Positions 9,161-18,541 of a stretch of 64,000 nucleotides of DNA are shown here, piece after piece. Source of the DNA: Streptomyces violaceusniger (GTDB lineage: Bacteria; Actinomycetota; Actinomycetes; Streptomycetales; Streptomycetaceae). Every line of letters begins with the position of its first letter. Position 1 is the stretch's first letter. The DNA is taken from the NCBI GenBank assembly GCA_005405945.1, contig BJHW01000001.1, positions 8,804,001 through 8,868,000 on the forward strand. The letters are read 5' to 3'. Below the pieces are notes generated by a model. The model was not told the DNA's origin, did no database searches, and saw only the letters and a list, made by a program, of their open reading frames with translations. The position numbers and the translations under genes are program-made.

Positions 9161-10099
9161 TCAGCGGGCGCCGAGACGGCGTTCGAGCCGTTCGGCCACC
9201 CCCGGGCACCGGTCCCGGGTGATGTCCAGGAAGGCCGCCAGCACGGGGGAGCGGTCGTGGGCGCGGAACGACATCACCAGCTCCGGCAGCTCCACCCGCG
9301 GACTCACCTCGCACACCCGGACGTCCGGCCGCGCCGCCACCCGCAGACACGCCGGGCCGAGCCCCACCCCGACCCCGCACGAGGCCAGCCCGATGATGGT
9401 GTGCGCGTCCCATGCCTCCGTGACCCCACCGGCCCGCGCGGGCACGTCGGCGCCCTCGCCCAGCAGCCCGGCCAGCCAGACGGCGACCGCCGGTTCCTCC
9501 TCCGCGGGCGCGACGATCAGATGCTGCCCCTTGAGCTGTTCGAGGCTGACCTTGGGTTGCCCGGCGAAGGGGTGGGCGGCGCCGACGACCGCCACCAGGT
9601 GGTCCCGGCCCACCGTGACCGACACCAGATCCTCGGCACCCGCGCCCCGGGGAGCCCCGCGCCCGATCGCGAGGTCCAGCTCGCCCGCGAGCAGCGCCGC
9701 CGTGGACCGGCGGGTGGACATCTCCTGGAGCCCCAGCCGCACCTCGGGGCGGTCGCGGATGAACGTGCCCAGCACGGACGGCAGAAGCTCCAACAGTGCC
9801 GAGCCGATGAAGCCGAGCCGCAGCTGCCCCGTCTCACCCCGGGCGGCCCGGCCCGCGTCCGACACGGCGGCCGACATCTCGGCCAGCGCCCGGCGCGCCC
9901 TGGCCAGGAACGCCTCGCCCGCGGCGGTCGGGAACACCCCGCGCGCCGTACGGTCGAAGAGCCGCGCGCCCACCTCCCGCTCCAGCGCCGCGATTTGCTG
10001 GGACAGCGGGGGCTGGGCGATTCCGAGGGCGGCCGCCGCCCGGCCGAAGTGCTGATGTTCGGCCAGCGCCACGGCGTAGCGCAGATGACGTGACTCCAT
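9161..10099 (-). CDS. LysR-family transcriptional regulator
   Basis: A complete 312-residue LysR-type regulator. The N-terminal winged helix-turn-helix is clear (LRYAVALAEHQHFGRAAAALG, then QPPLSQQIAALEREVGARLFDR). The periplasmic-binding-protein-like effector domain runs from about residue 90 (RLGFIGSA) to the end. It starts at the ATG at 10099, divergent from the alpha/beta hydrolase gene, with a palindrome (CGATAT-N7-ATATCG) between them in the usual LysR-box position. By analogy with other divergent pairs it probably controls the hydrolase gene and represses itself. The inducer is unknown. Confidence 0.9.
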   Translation of the reverse strand: MESRHLRYAVALAEHQHFGRAAAALGIAQPPLSQQIAALEREVGARLFDRTARGVFPTAAGEAFLARARRALAEMSAAVSDAGRAARGETGQLRLGFIGSALLELLPSVLGTFIRDRPEVRLGLQEMSTRRSTAALLAGELDLAIGRGAPRGAGAEDLVSVTVGRDHLVAVVGAAHPFAGQPKVSLEQLKGQHLIVAPAEEEPAVAVWLAGLLGEGADVPARAGGVTEAWDAHTIIGLASCGVGVGLGPACLRVAARPDVRVCEVSPRVELPELVMSFRAHDRSPVLAAFLDITRDRCPGVAERLERRLGAR

Positions 10100-10119
10100 G
10101 GGGCGGAGGATAGCCGAGG

Positions 10120-10138
10120 CGATATTCAGGAGATATCG
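10120..10138. promoter_or_regulatory. LysR-type operator palindrome
   Basis: CGATAT (10120-10125), 7-bp spacer, ATATCG (10133-10138). This is a perfect inverted repeat with the T-N11-A layout of LysR boxes, 20 bp upstream of the LysR start. A related AT-rich GATAT segment follows near 10153. Confidence 0.55.
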
Positions 10139-10198
10139 GCGGCGGGGTTGTCAGATATGGCGGTGGATAATGCCTCGCCGCGCCGGTGGACTGTCCCC

Positions 10199-11090
10199 AT
10201 GAGCGCCACGAGCCCCGAACCCCTCTCACCGATTCCCACCCCGGCCCGGTTCCGTCCGGCACCGTGTTCGTGCTGGTCCACGGCGCCTGGCACGCCTCCT
10301 GGCAGTGGGCGTCCACCCAGCGCGCCCTGGCCCGGCTCGGCGCGGCGAGCCTCGCCGTCGATCTGCCGGGACATGGCTTCGAGGCGCCGCTGCCCTCGGG
10401 CCTCCGCCTCCCCGGCCAGCCGGGTCTGGCGACCGAGAAGTCGGCGCTGGCCGGGGTCACCCTGGAGGAGTGCGCGGAGGCCGTCGTCGCCGCGCTGCGA
10501 TCGGTCCGCCGGTATCCGAAGGTCGCCCTGGTCTCGCACAGCGCCGGTGGCGCCCCCGCGTCCCTGGCCGCGGAGCGGGCGCCCGAACTCGTCGACGAGC
10601 TGATCCATCTGTCGTCCTTCGTCCCGGCCGGGCGCCCGCGCTTCGCCGAGTATCTGACGTCCCCGAGCAGACCGCGACCGTGCGCGGGCAGGGGCTGATG
10701 CTGGGCGACCCGGAGGCCATCGGTGCGTTCCGGATCAATCCGTACTCCGCCGACCCGACGTATGTGGAGGAGCTGCGGCTGGCCTTCTACCACGACGTCC
10801 CCGCCGAGTCCTTCGCCCGCTGGTACCACGCCCTGAGCCCCGATCTGCCCTTCGCGGTGCCGACCACCCCGATCACCCTGACGCCGGAGCGGTGGGGCCG
10901 GATCCCGCGTACGTTCATCCGGTGCGCCGAGGACTGGGCGTGCACCCCCGCGCTGCAGGACCTGATGATCGCGGAGGCCGACGCGGCCATGCCGGACCGG
11001 CCCTTCACCGTGCGGCCGCTGCCGGGCAGCCACTCGCCGTTCGCCGCCCGCCCCGAGGAGCTCGCCGCCGCGCTCATGGGCGGAAGCTGA
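10199..11090 (+). CDS. Alpha/beta hydrolase (frame-broken)
   Basis: An esterase or C-C hydrolase-like member of the alpha/beta hydrolase fold. Visible elements are the oxyanion-hole segment VFVLVHGAWHASWQW, LPGHG, the nucleophile elbow SHSAGG, and the catalytic-acid/His region (FIRCAEDWAC, then LPGSHSPF near the C-terminus). Bringing the pieces together needs one added base near 10250 and one near 10665. The result is a protein of about 297 residues starting at the ATG at 10199. The first 17 residues are uncertain because they depend on the first correction. The family includes salicylate esterase- and hydroxynitrile lyase-like proteins, so the substrate is open. Divergent from and probably controlled by the LysR regulator. 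Confidence 0.75.
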
Positions 11091-11093
11091 CCC

Positions 11094-11177
11094 ACTGACC
11101 GGCGGCCGACAGCAACTGACCGGCGGTCGGCAACCACTCACCGGCGGCCGCTGACCAGTTCATCAGCGGCCGCCGAT
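11094..11177. repeat. 21-bp tandem repeat, about 3-4 copies
   Basis: Three consecutive 21-bp units beginning ACTGACCGGCGG / ACTGACCGGCGG / ACTCACCGGCGG start at 11094, with a diverged fourth. They fill the gap between the convergent hydrolase and MerR genes. Confidence 0.65.
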
Positions 11178-11271
11178 CAGCCGGTCCCCCGCCCCGGCCC
11201 GCCGTGCCGCCCCGGCCCGCTGCGCCGTCCCGGCCCGCTCGCCGCGTGGCAGGGGCTCCGCCCGGGCCCGC

Positions 11272-12015
11272 TCAGTCCGCGTCCTGCCCGTACCAGGCCC
11301 GCAGCTCCTGCTTCATCGACCGCTGGAACGCGATCACCAGCGCCTCCACCACTAGCGGCTGCATATGGGCCGACAGCGACTTCTTCGCCTGCATCCGCTC
11401 CGGCCCGCTCCCGGACTCGTGATCGCGCTCGGGCCCCCACACCTCGTCCCGGAACAGCCGACTGAGCTCCCGCGCCGCGGAGCGGGTGTGCTCCAGGACG
11501 ACCGCGTGGGCCGTGCGTATCGTCTCCAGTTCGATCGGCACCTCCAGCAGCCGCAGCCCCAGATGGAGCACCTTGGGGTCGATTCGGAACCGATCCGGGT
11601 CGTCGGTGGGCTCCAGCGCGCCCAGGGCGGCCAGCCGGTCGGTGTCCTCCTCGGTGAGCGCCCGCCCGGCCCGCCGGTCCAGCTGCTCGCGGGTCGCCTC
11701 CTCGGGGGCGTCCGGACCCCAGGAGGCGATCAGGGCGCGATGGATCGCCAGATCGTTCTCGCTCAGATCCGGTGGCAATTGGCTCAGATAGCGCTCGATG
11801 GCGGACAGGGTCATGCCGTGGCGCTGCAACTGTTCGATCAGCGCCAGCCGGGAGAGGTGCTCGGGGCCGTAATGGCCGACCCGGCGCGGCCCGATCGCGG
11901 GCGGCGGCAGCAGCCCGCGGGTGCTGTAGAAGCGCACGGTGCGCACGGTCACCCCGGCGCGGGCCGCCAGCTCGTCGACGGTGAGGGTGGGTTCCTCGGT
12001 GCCGGGGGTGGTCAT
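11272..12015 (-). CDS. MerR-family transcriptional regulator
   Basis: A 247-residue regulator. The N-terminal MerR winged helix is plain: LTVDELAARAGVTVRTVRFY, then LLPPP, the wing GHYGPEHLSRL and IEQLQRHGMTLSAIERYL. The long C-terminal part is mostly helical without the cysteines of metal-sensing members, so it probably binds an organic ligand or is a structural dimerisation region. The ATG at 12015 gives the normal start, and longer upstream reading lacks MerR homology. It is divergent from the secreted beta-galactosidase gene, but no typical 19-20-bp MerR operator spacing was recognised between them. Confidence 0.85.
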   Translation of the reverse strand: MTTPGTEEPTLTVDELAARAGVTVRTVRFYSTRGLLPPPAIGPRRVGHYGPEHLSRLALIEQLQRHGMTLSAIERYLSQLPPDLSENDLAIHRALIASWGPDAPEEATREQLDRRAGRALTEEDTDRLAALGALEPTDDPDRFRIDPKVLHLGLRLLEVPIELETIRTAHAVVLEHTRSAARELSRLFRDEVWGPERDHESGSGPERMQAKKSLSAHMQPLVVEALVIAFQRSMKQELRAWYGQDAD

Positions 12016-12148
12016 CGGTCGTGCCTCGCTTCCGCGTCGTCCTGCTCCGCTGTGCTGCTGCCCGATCGGGTTCATCAGTATTGCTGTCGCATCATCGCTG
12101 TGAAACCTCCCACCGCCACACGCCGAACACCGAGATCGGTAGGACCTG

Positions 12149-12177
12149 TTGACGCTCTCTTTACCGATGAATAGCGT
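12149..12177 (+). promoter_or_regulatory. Likely promoter of the beta-galactosidase gene
   Basis: TTGACG (12149-12154), 17-bp spacer, TAGCGT (12172-12177), about 55 bp upstream of the TTG start at 12232. Sequence inference only. Confidence 0.5.
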
Positions 12178-12231
12178 GCGACGCCGTTCAGCTGTGTTGG
12201 TTTTCTTCCGAATCTGTGAGGTGGGGTCGGA

Positions 12232-15200
12232 TTGAGCTCGGAACGCGGCAGGTATCGGATACGGCGATTGATCGGAGCGGTGCTGGCCATGACCACCGCC
12301 GTCGGCCTCGGTCTCACGGCCGCGGACACGGCCGCCGGGAGGTCGCCGGACGCGGGGAAGTTCCCCGCCGATGTGCACACCTATCTCGAGGACCCGGAGC
12401 GCACCGGCGAGGGTCAGGAGCCCCCGCACACCCGGCTGCGGCCGGACGGGCCCGACCGCGCGCGGTGGGAGCGCAGCCTGGACGGATCCTGGCGGTTCGC
12501 CCTGGCCGATCGGCCGGAGGACGCCCCGGGCGGCTTCTGGAAGGACGGCTACGACGCCTCGGCGTGGCAGCGCGTCCAGGTCCCGCACACCTGGCAGACC
12601 GACGACCTCGACCATCCGGTGTTCCGCAACGTCCAGAGCGAGATGGCACCGGACGACCCGCCCAAGGTGCCCCGTGACACCAACCCGACGGGGGCGTACA
12701 TCCGGGACATCACGGTGCCCGGAACTGGGACGGGCGGCGGCAGGTGATCCGCTTCGACGGGGTCACCTCCGGCTGGTTCCTGTGGGTCAACGGCCACTAC
12801 GTCGGCTACGACCAGGGCGGCTATGTGCCCGCCGAGTTCGATGTGACCGACTATCTGCGTCCCGGCGCCACCAACCGGATCGCCGTCCAGGTGCACCGCT
12901 GGAGCGCGGGATCGTATCTGGAGGACTACGACCAGTGGCGCTACGCGGGCATCTTCCGCTCCGTCTCGCTGTACTCCACGCCGACGACCCGCATGGAGGA
13001 CGCGTACGTCACCACGGATCTCGACGCCTCCTACCGGGATGCCACGCTGCGTACCGAAGTGGACATCGCGCGTACCGGGAGCGACAAGAGCGGACCCCAT
13101 CAGGTCACCGGTGTGCTCTATGACCCCAAGGGGCGTGAGGTACGGCGGCTGACGGCTGCGGAGAAGGCCGGGAAGGCGGAGCTCACCGGGCCGATCGCCA
13201 ACCCCGCCAAGTGGTCCGACGAGACGCCGAACCTCTATGCGCTGGTGCTCACCCTGCGCGATCCGGGGGCAAGGCGATCCAGACCGTGCGCCAGAGCGTC
13301 GGTTTCCGCGAGATCGAGGTCAAGGACAAGCAGCTCACGCTCAACGGCAAGCGGATCCTGATCCGTGGCGTCAACCGCGCCGAGACCGACCCGGCCACCG
13401 GACGCCATGCCACCCGCGCCCGGATGGAGCAGGACATCCGGCTGATGAAGCGGCTGAACGTCAACGCGATCCGCACCTCGCACTACCCCTCGGACCCGTA
13501 CCTCTATGAGCTCGCCGACCGCGAGGGCATCCTGATCGACGACGAGATGGAGGTCGAGACCCACAGCCACGAGGACTGCCCGGACGACTGCCTGGCCGAG
13601 CGCCCGGAATGGCAGAAGGCGTTCCTCGAGCGCCACCAGGGCATGGTGGAGCGCGACAAGAACCACCCCAGCGTGATCATGTGGGACACCGGGAACGAGG
13701 CCGGGCTGGGCAAGGCGCACCACGCGATGGCGGAGTGGACCCGGGCGAACGAGCCCACCCGCCCGCTCTACCACCAGTCCAACCGCCCCGACGGCGACGC
13801 TCCCTTCGCGGACATCGCCGGGCCCCGCTATCCCACCCCGGCCTCCCTCGAAGCCAAGGCCAAGACCTTCACCAAGCCCATCGTGATGGGCGAGTACGCC
13901 CACGCCATGGGCAACAGCCTGGGCAACTTCCGCGAGTTCTGGGAGGTGATGCGCGCCTACCCCAACGCCCAGGGCGGCTTCATCTGGGACTGGGCCGAGC
14001 AGAACATCCGCCGTCCGCTGATCACCACCCCCGACTCCTCCGGCCATGACATCGCCGCATCCCTGTCCGGCAAGCCCAAGGTGGTGGACGGCTATGGCGG
14101 CGAGGGCAAGGCGCTCTACCTGTCCGGTCTTGACGACTTCGTCGAGACCTACCGCGATCCGAAGCTCGACCTCACCGGCACCGCCGTCACCCTCGACGCC
14201 CGCGTCAAACCGGCCGAGCCCTGGACCGGGGACTTCACCATCGTCAGCAAGGGCGATCAGTACGTCCTGCGGATGAAGGACGAGAAGACCCTCGAATTCA
14301 CCATCACCAGCGGCGGCAAGCCCCGTACCGTCACCGCCCCCGTGCCCGACGGCTGGATCGGCGCCTGGCACCGGGTCACCGGCACCTACGACGGCACCGC
14401 GCTGCGCCTCTATGCCGACGGTAAGGAGCTCGCCAGGACCGAGTGGAGCGGGCACATCGACTACACCGGCTTCGACCTCGGCGTCGGCCGGAACAACGAC
14501 ACCATGGAGGACGGCTGGACCGGCCGGACCGCCAAGGGCACCATCGACCAGGTCCGGGTCTATGACACGGCACTCGGCGCGGAGCGGCTCGCCGCCGGCC
14601 AGGACCCCGAGCGCGACGCCCTGATCGCCCTGAACTTCGACGACTTCACCCGTAAGGGCAGCTATCTCTCCTACGGCCTCTATGAATCCGGTGTGGACGG
14701 GCTGGTCACCGCCGACCGCGACCCGGAGCCGGAGACCGCCCAGCTGGCCTGGGCGCAGGCGCCCATCCGCATCACCGACCCGGGTGGCGAGGGCGCCCGC
14801 ACCGGCGAGGTGAAGGTCACCAACGAGCGCGCCTTCACCGGCACCGACGACCTCCGGCTGCGCTGGACGGTGACCGAGGGCGCGCGGACCGTCGCGAGCG
14901 GCACCCGCGCCCTGGACGTCGGGCCCGGCGAGAGCGCCGTGGTCCAACTCCCGGCCCCGCCCGCCAACCCCGGTGGCCATGAGCGCCATCTGACCGTACG
15001 GGCCGTCACCGCGCACTCCACCGACTGGGCCGGGGCCGGACACGTGGTCTCCTTCGGCCAGTTCGCGGTCGGCGGCGACAAGGTGCCCGAGCCCGCCCCC
15101 GCCCCGGCCGCCGAGAAGCCCGCCAAGGCCGTCGAGAGCGGTGAGGCGGTGCGGGTCAGCGGCGAGGGCTTCCACTACACCTTCGGCAAGAAGGAGGGCA

Positions 15201-16027
15201 CGCTCACCTCGATGCGCGTGGCGGGCCGCGAACTGCTCCGCTCCGGCCCCGAACTGGACGCCTGGCGCGCCCCGATCAGCAATGAGCGCTCCGACTGGGG
15301 CACCGCCGAGGGCAAGCGCTGGCGCTCCCTGGGTCTCGACCGGCTGCGCACCACCGTCGACGGTGTCGAGGTGACCCCCGGCGACGACGGCACGGTCACC
15401 GTCACCGTCCGCTCCACGGCCGCCGCGCCCGATGTGACCGGGGCGTCCTTCGGGCAGACCGTGGCCTACCGGGTCGACGGCGCGGGCCAGGTCCGGATCC
15501 GGCACCAGGTCGAGGCGCGCGGCGACTTCCGCACCCTGTCCTATCTGCCCAGGATCGGCCTCAAACTGAAGGTCCCCGAGCGGTACGGCACCTTCCGCTG
15601 GTACGGGCGCGGACCGGTGGAGAACCTCAACGACCGTAAGGACGGCACCCCCATGGGCGTCTGGTCCTCCTCGGTCGAGGACCAGTACGTGGAGTATCTG
15701 AAGCCTCAGGACCACGGCAACCACGACGATGTGCGCTGGGCGTCCCTCACCGACCGCGGCGGCGCCGGACTGCTGGTCTCCGGCGACCTGGAGGCGGGCG
15801 CCAGCGCGTACGACGAGCTCGACCGCGCCGCCTACCCGCACTTCCTGAAGCGCAACGACGGCTGGAACACCCTGCACGCCGACCACGCGGTCACCGGCGT
15901 GGGCGACACCCCCAACCCGGTGCGCGACCAGTACCGGGTGAAGGCCGACGGCGCCTACGACTACACGCTCACCCTGCGCCCGCTCGACGGCGGTGCGAGC
16001 GCGCACACTGGAACAGGAGAGAAGTAA
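12232..16027 (+). CDS. Secreted GH2 beta-galactosidase with inserted LamG domain (frame-broken)
   Basis: A large glycoside hydrolase family 2 enzyme of about 1260 residues. A signal peptide (RRLIGAVLAMTTAVGLGLTAA) indicates export. The order is sugar-binding jelly roll (WFLWVNGHYVGY), Ig-like domain, TIM barrel, LamG/concanavalin-like insert, beta-galactosidase domain 4 and C-terminal small-chain domain (RWYGRGPVENLNDRK). The acid/base Glu is in WDTGNEAGLG, the nucleophile in GEYAHAMGNSLG. The LamG module lies right after the barrel segment GGFIWDWAEQN (about 14110-14600) and may bind polysaccharide. One base added near 12722 and one near 13270 restores the reading frame. The start is an unusual TTG preceded by GAGGTGGGG. 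Likely role: extracellular breakdown of galactosides in plant or host glycans. Confidence 0.88.
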
Positions 16028-16049
16028 CCGCACCACCACCGATGGACCC

Positions 16050-16918
16050 ATGAGCGCGCAGAGCCCCCGCCACACCGCCCAAGGCCACGATCCGCCCCGT
16101 GTGGGCGGCATCCTGTGGGCCGTGGCGGGGAGCTGCGCAGTGTGCTCGCCCTGCCGGCCGCGATGACCATGCAGGTGGCGCATCCGGCCGTCGGGGCGGG
16201 CGTGGACCAGCACTCCGTCTTCCGCACCGACCCCTGGGGGCGCGGGGAGCGCTCGCTGCGGTCGGTGCAGCAGTGGGTGTACGGCGGCGCGGAGGCCGAG
16301 GCGGAGGGCCGCCGACTGCGCAGGCTCCACGCGGCCATACAGGGCGTGGACGCGCACGGCCGCCCCTACCGGGCGCTGGACCCGCCCGTCTACGCGTGGG
16401 TGCACGCCACCGGCTATCCGGTCTATCTGCGCGCCCAGCGCTATCTGGGCACCCGCCCCTTCACCGCGGCCGAAGAGCGGCAGCTGTACGGGGAATGGCT
16501 GCGGATCGGGCGGGTGCTGGGCATCGACGAGCGCGAGATGCCGGGATCCGTCGAGGAGTTCTGGCCCTACTACCGCGCGATGGTGCGGGAACGGCTGGAG
16601 CCGACCGTCGTCGCCCGTGAACTGGCCGCGCCCGACGCGGCCGTGCCCCCGCCGGGCGCGCTGCCGCTCCGTCTGCTGTGGCCGCTGCTGCGCCCGCTGT
16701 TCACCCGTTTCCGCGCCTTCCTCACCGTCGGGCTGATGCCGCCGGAGGCGCGGGAGGCGATCGGGCTGGCGTGGACGCGGGGACAGGAGCGGCGGCTGCG
16801 GTGGTTCGGGAGGGCCGTGCGGGTGGTGGTCCCGCTGCTGCCCGAGCGGCTGCGCTATCTCTCCATCGCCCGCGAGGCCCGGCGCCACGCTCGTGACCAG
16901 GGGGTGTGCCACACATAG
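16050..16918 (+). CDS. MpaB-family oxygenase-like protein (DUF2236, frame-broken)
   Basis: Member of the DUF2236/MpaB/Lcp-related family, predicted haem-dependent oxygenases. Conserved features are LPAAMTMQVAHPAVGAGV near the N-terminus (His being the likely haem contact), DP..YAWVHAT and the following helical bundle, and a final RRHARD segment. The ATG at 16050 opens a frame reading GGILWAVAG, and one added G near 16127 joins it to ELRSVLALPAAM to give about 290 residues, the family norm. It begins 22 bp after the beta-galactosidase stop and may be co-transcribed, though no functional link is apparent. Confidence 0.75.
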
Positions 16919-16920
16919 GG

Positions 16921-16997
16921 CCATGGTGGTGCCGTGAATGGCGTATGTGATGCCATGAAGCCTCGACGTGGCGCCAAGGGTGTGCCATGATGGTGCC
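16921..16997. promoter_or_regulatory. ATGG/CCAT repeat cluster upstream of HicB-like gene
   Basis: The 75 bp before the HicB-like gene hold several interleaved half-sites: GCCATGGTGG, GATGCCATGA, and GTGCCATGATGGTGCCATG running into the start codon. The repeats could be an autoregulatory operator for the ribbon-helix-helix domain encoded just downstream. That is inference. Confidence 0.4.
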
Positions 16998-17543
16998 ATG
17001 GACCTCACCCGGTACGTCGACAATCTCCGCCATGAGCTCGCGGTGGCCGCGGACGCGGGCGGCGACGAAGCCCGCGCCCTGGCCGAGCGGCTCACCACAC
17101 CTCTGGAGTCGGCCGTCCGGCTCACCCTGCTCAACGCCCTGTCCGCCGCCATGGACGAGGTGACCCGCGAACTCGCGCCCGGCTCGGTCGATGTGCGGCT
17201 GCGCGGGCTCGACCCCGAGTTCGTGGTGACACCCCCGCCGCTCGCGGTGGCGTACGAGGAGACCGAGGAGCCGGAGGAACTGCCGGGTGGCGCCGCCCGG
17301 GCGCCGATACCGCCGGTCCCCGCCGAGGCCGACGAGGGCGGCACGGCGCGCATCAACCTCCGCCTCCCCACCCATCTCAAGACCCGGGTCGAGGAGGCCG
17401 CCGGAGCCGAGGGTCTCTCGGTCAACGCCTGGCTGGTCCGTGCCGTCGCCGCCGCGCTCGAGCCCGCCGAACGGGCCCGCCCGGCCGCGGCCGGTCATGG
17501 CCGCCCCAAGGGCCGGCAGAGCTACAAGGGCTGGGTCCGCTGA
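16998..17543 (+). CDS. HicB-like protein with C-terminal ribbon-helix-helix domain
   Basis: A 181-residue protein of a widespread Streptomyces family annotated as HicB-type antitoxin. The N-terminal two thirds are an acidic, mostly helical region (DLTRYVDNLRHELAVAA...LAERL). The C-terminal domain, RINLRLPTHLKTRVEEAA, is a typical Arc/MetJ/HicB ribbon-helix-helix DNA-binding fold, followed by a basic tail. No HicA-like toxin gene lies next to it, so it is better regarded as an orphan DNA-binding regulator. The ATG at 16998 matches family starts; an earlier in-frame ATG (16968) lies inside the repeated operator-like region. Confidence 0.7.
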   Translation: MDLTRYVDNLRHELAVAADAGGDEARALAERLTTPLESAVRLTLLNALSAAMDEVTRELAPGSVDVRLRGLDPEFVVTPPPLAVAYEETEEPEELPGGAARAPIPPVPAEADEGGTARINLRLPTHLKTRVEEAAGAEGLSVNAWLVRAVAAALEPAERARPAAAGHGRPKGRQSYKGWVR

Positions 17544-17626
17544 CTCCGCAGCAGTAGCGCACCACATTCCATCTCACCCGCGCGACCAGCGGGAACGCGC
17601 ACCACCGCCATGAGGACGGGACAGCC

Positions 17627-18463
17627 ATGCCTGCTTTCGACACACCCGAACCGCTCTCCGTGACCCTGGAATTCGACATGGGCGCCGCCCGGATCACCGC
17701 CGGAAAGCGCCTGGACACGGTCGTCGAGGTCCGGCCGCACGACGCCGCCGAGGAGGCCGACATCCGGGCCGCCGAGCAGACCAAGGTCAGCTGCTCGGGC
17801 GGCACCCTGCTGGTCAAGGGGCCCAAGAAGCGCGGCCTGTTCGGCAAGCCCGGCTCGATCGAGGTGACCATCGAGCTCCCGGCGGGCTCGGGCCTCCAGG
17901 CCACCTCCCCGCTGGCGGACTTCCTCTGCGAGGGCCGTCTCGGGGACTGCCGGCTCAAGACCTCGCTCGGCGACATCCAGGTCGACGAGGCGGCGACCGC
18001 CCATCTGCGGACCTCGCACGGCGATGTCCGTCTGGCCCGCGCCACGGGAGAGGCCGATGTCGTCGGCTCCGGCCGGGTCGAGATAGGCACGGTCGCGGGC
18101 GCGGCCACGGTCAAGAACGGCAACGGGGACACCGTCGTCGGCGAGGTCGCCGGCGAGCTACGGGCCACCTCCTCCAACGGGCTCATCTCCGTCGGCGTCG
18201 CCCATGCGGGAGTGGACGCCAAGTCGGCCAACGGCAGCATCCGGATCGACGAGGCGGTGCGCGGGCAGATCGTGCTCCAGGCCGCCACGGGCGATGTCGA
18301 GGTCGGCGTCCGCGAGTCCACCGCCGCCTGGCTCGACGTCCACACCCGGTTCGGCAGCGTGCACACCTCCCTCGGACCGGCCGAGAGTCCCGAGGCCTCC
18401 GAGGAGACGGTCGAGATCCGCGCCCGCACCGCGTTCGGCGACATCGTGATCCGCCGCGCCTGA
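17627..18463 (+). CDS. DUF4097 beta-strand repeat protein
   Basis: A 278-residue soluble protein made of short beta-strand repeats typical of DUF4097: LRTSHGDVRLARATG, TVKNGNGDTVVGEVAG, and KSANGSIRIDEAVRG. This suggests a right-handed beta-solenoid. No signal peptide or membrane helix is seen. RBS GAGGACGGGA precedes the ATG. In Streptomyces these genes commonly sit next to DrrA/DrrB-type ABC exporters, exactly as here (78 bp to the ABC ATPase), so a role linked to the exporter or to envelope stress is plausible but unproven. Confidence 0.85.
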   Translation: MPAFDTPEPLSVTLEFDMGAARITAGKRLDTVVEVRPHDAAEEADIRAAEQTKVSCSGGTLLVKGPKKRGLFGKPGSIEVTIELPAGSGLQATSPLADFLCEGRLGDCRLKTSLGDIQVDEAATAHLRTSHGDVRLARATGEADVVGSGRVEIGTVAGAATVKNGNGDTVVGEVAGELRATSSNGLISVGVAHAGVDAKSANGSIRIDEAVRGQIVLQAATGDVEVGVRESTAAWLDVHTRFGSVHTSLGPAESPEASEETVEIRARTAFGDIVIRRA

Positions 18464-18541
18464 CACCCCCGCACCTCGATGACTCACGCCCATAACGACC
18501 CGCAACAACCCATGACAACCCTTGGAAGAGACAGGACCGCC

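Noticed and set aside
13235..17425. 1396-codon open frame on the minus strand across several genes
   Set aside because: It spans the beta-galactosidase, MpaB and HicB-like genes in antisense, with no recognisable domain. Shadow frame.
16998..17543. Complete HicAB toxin-antitoxin pair
   Set aside because: No HicA-like gene lies on either side.
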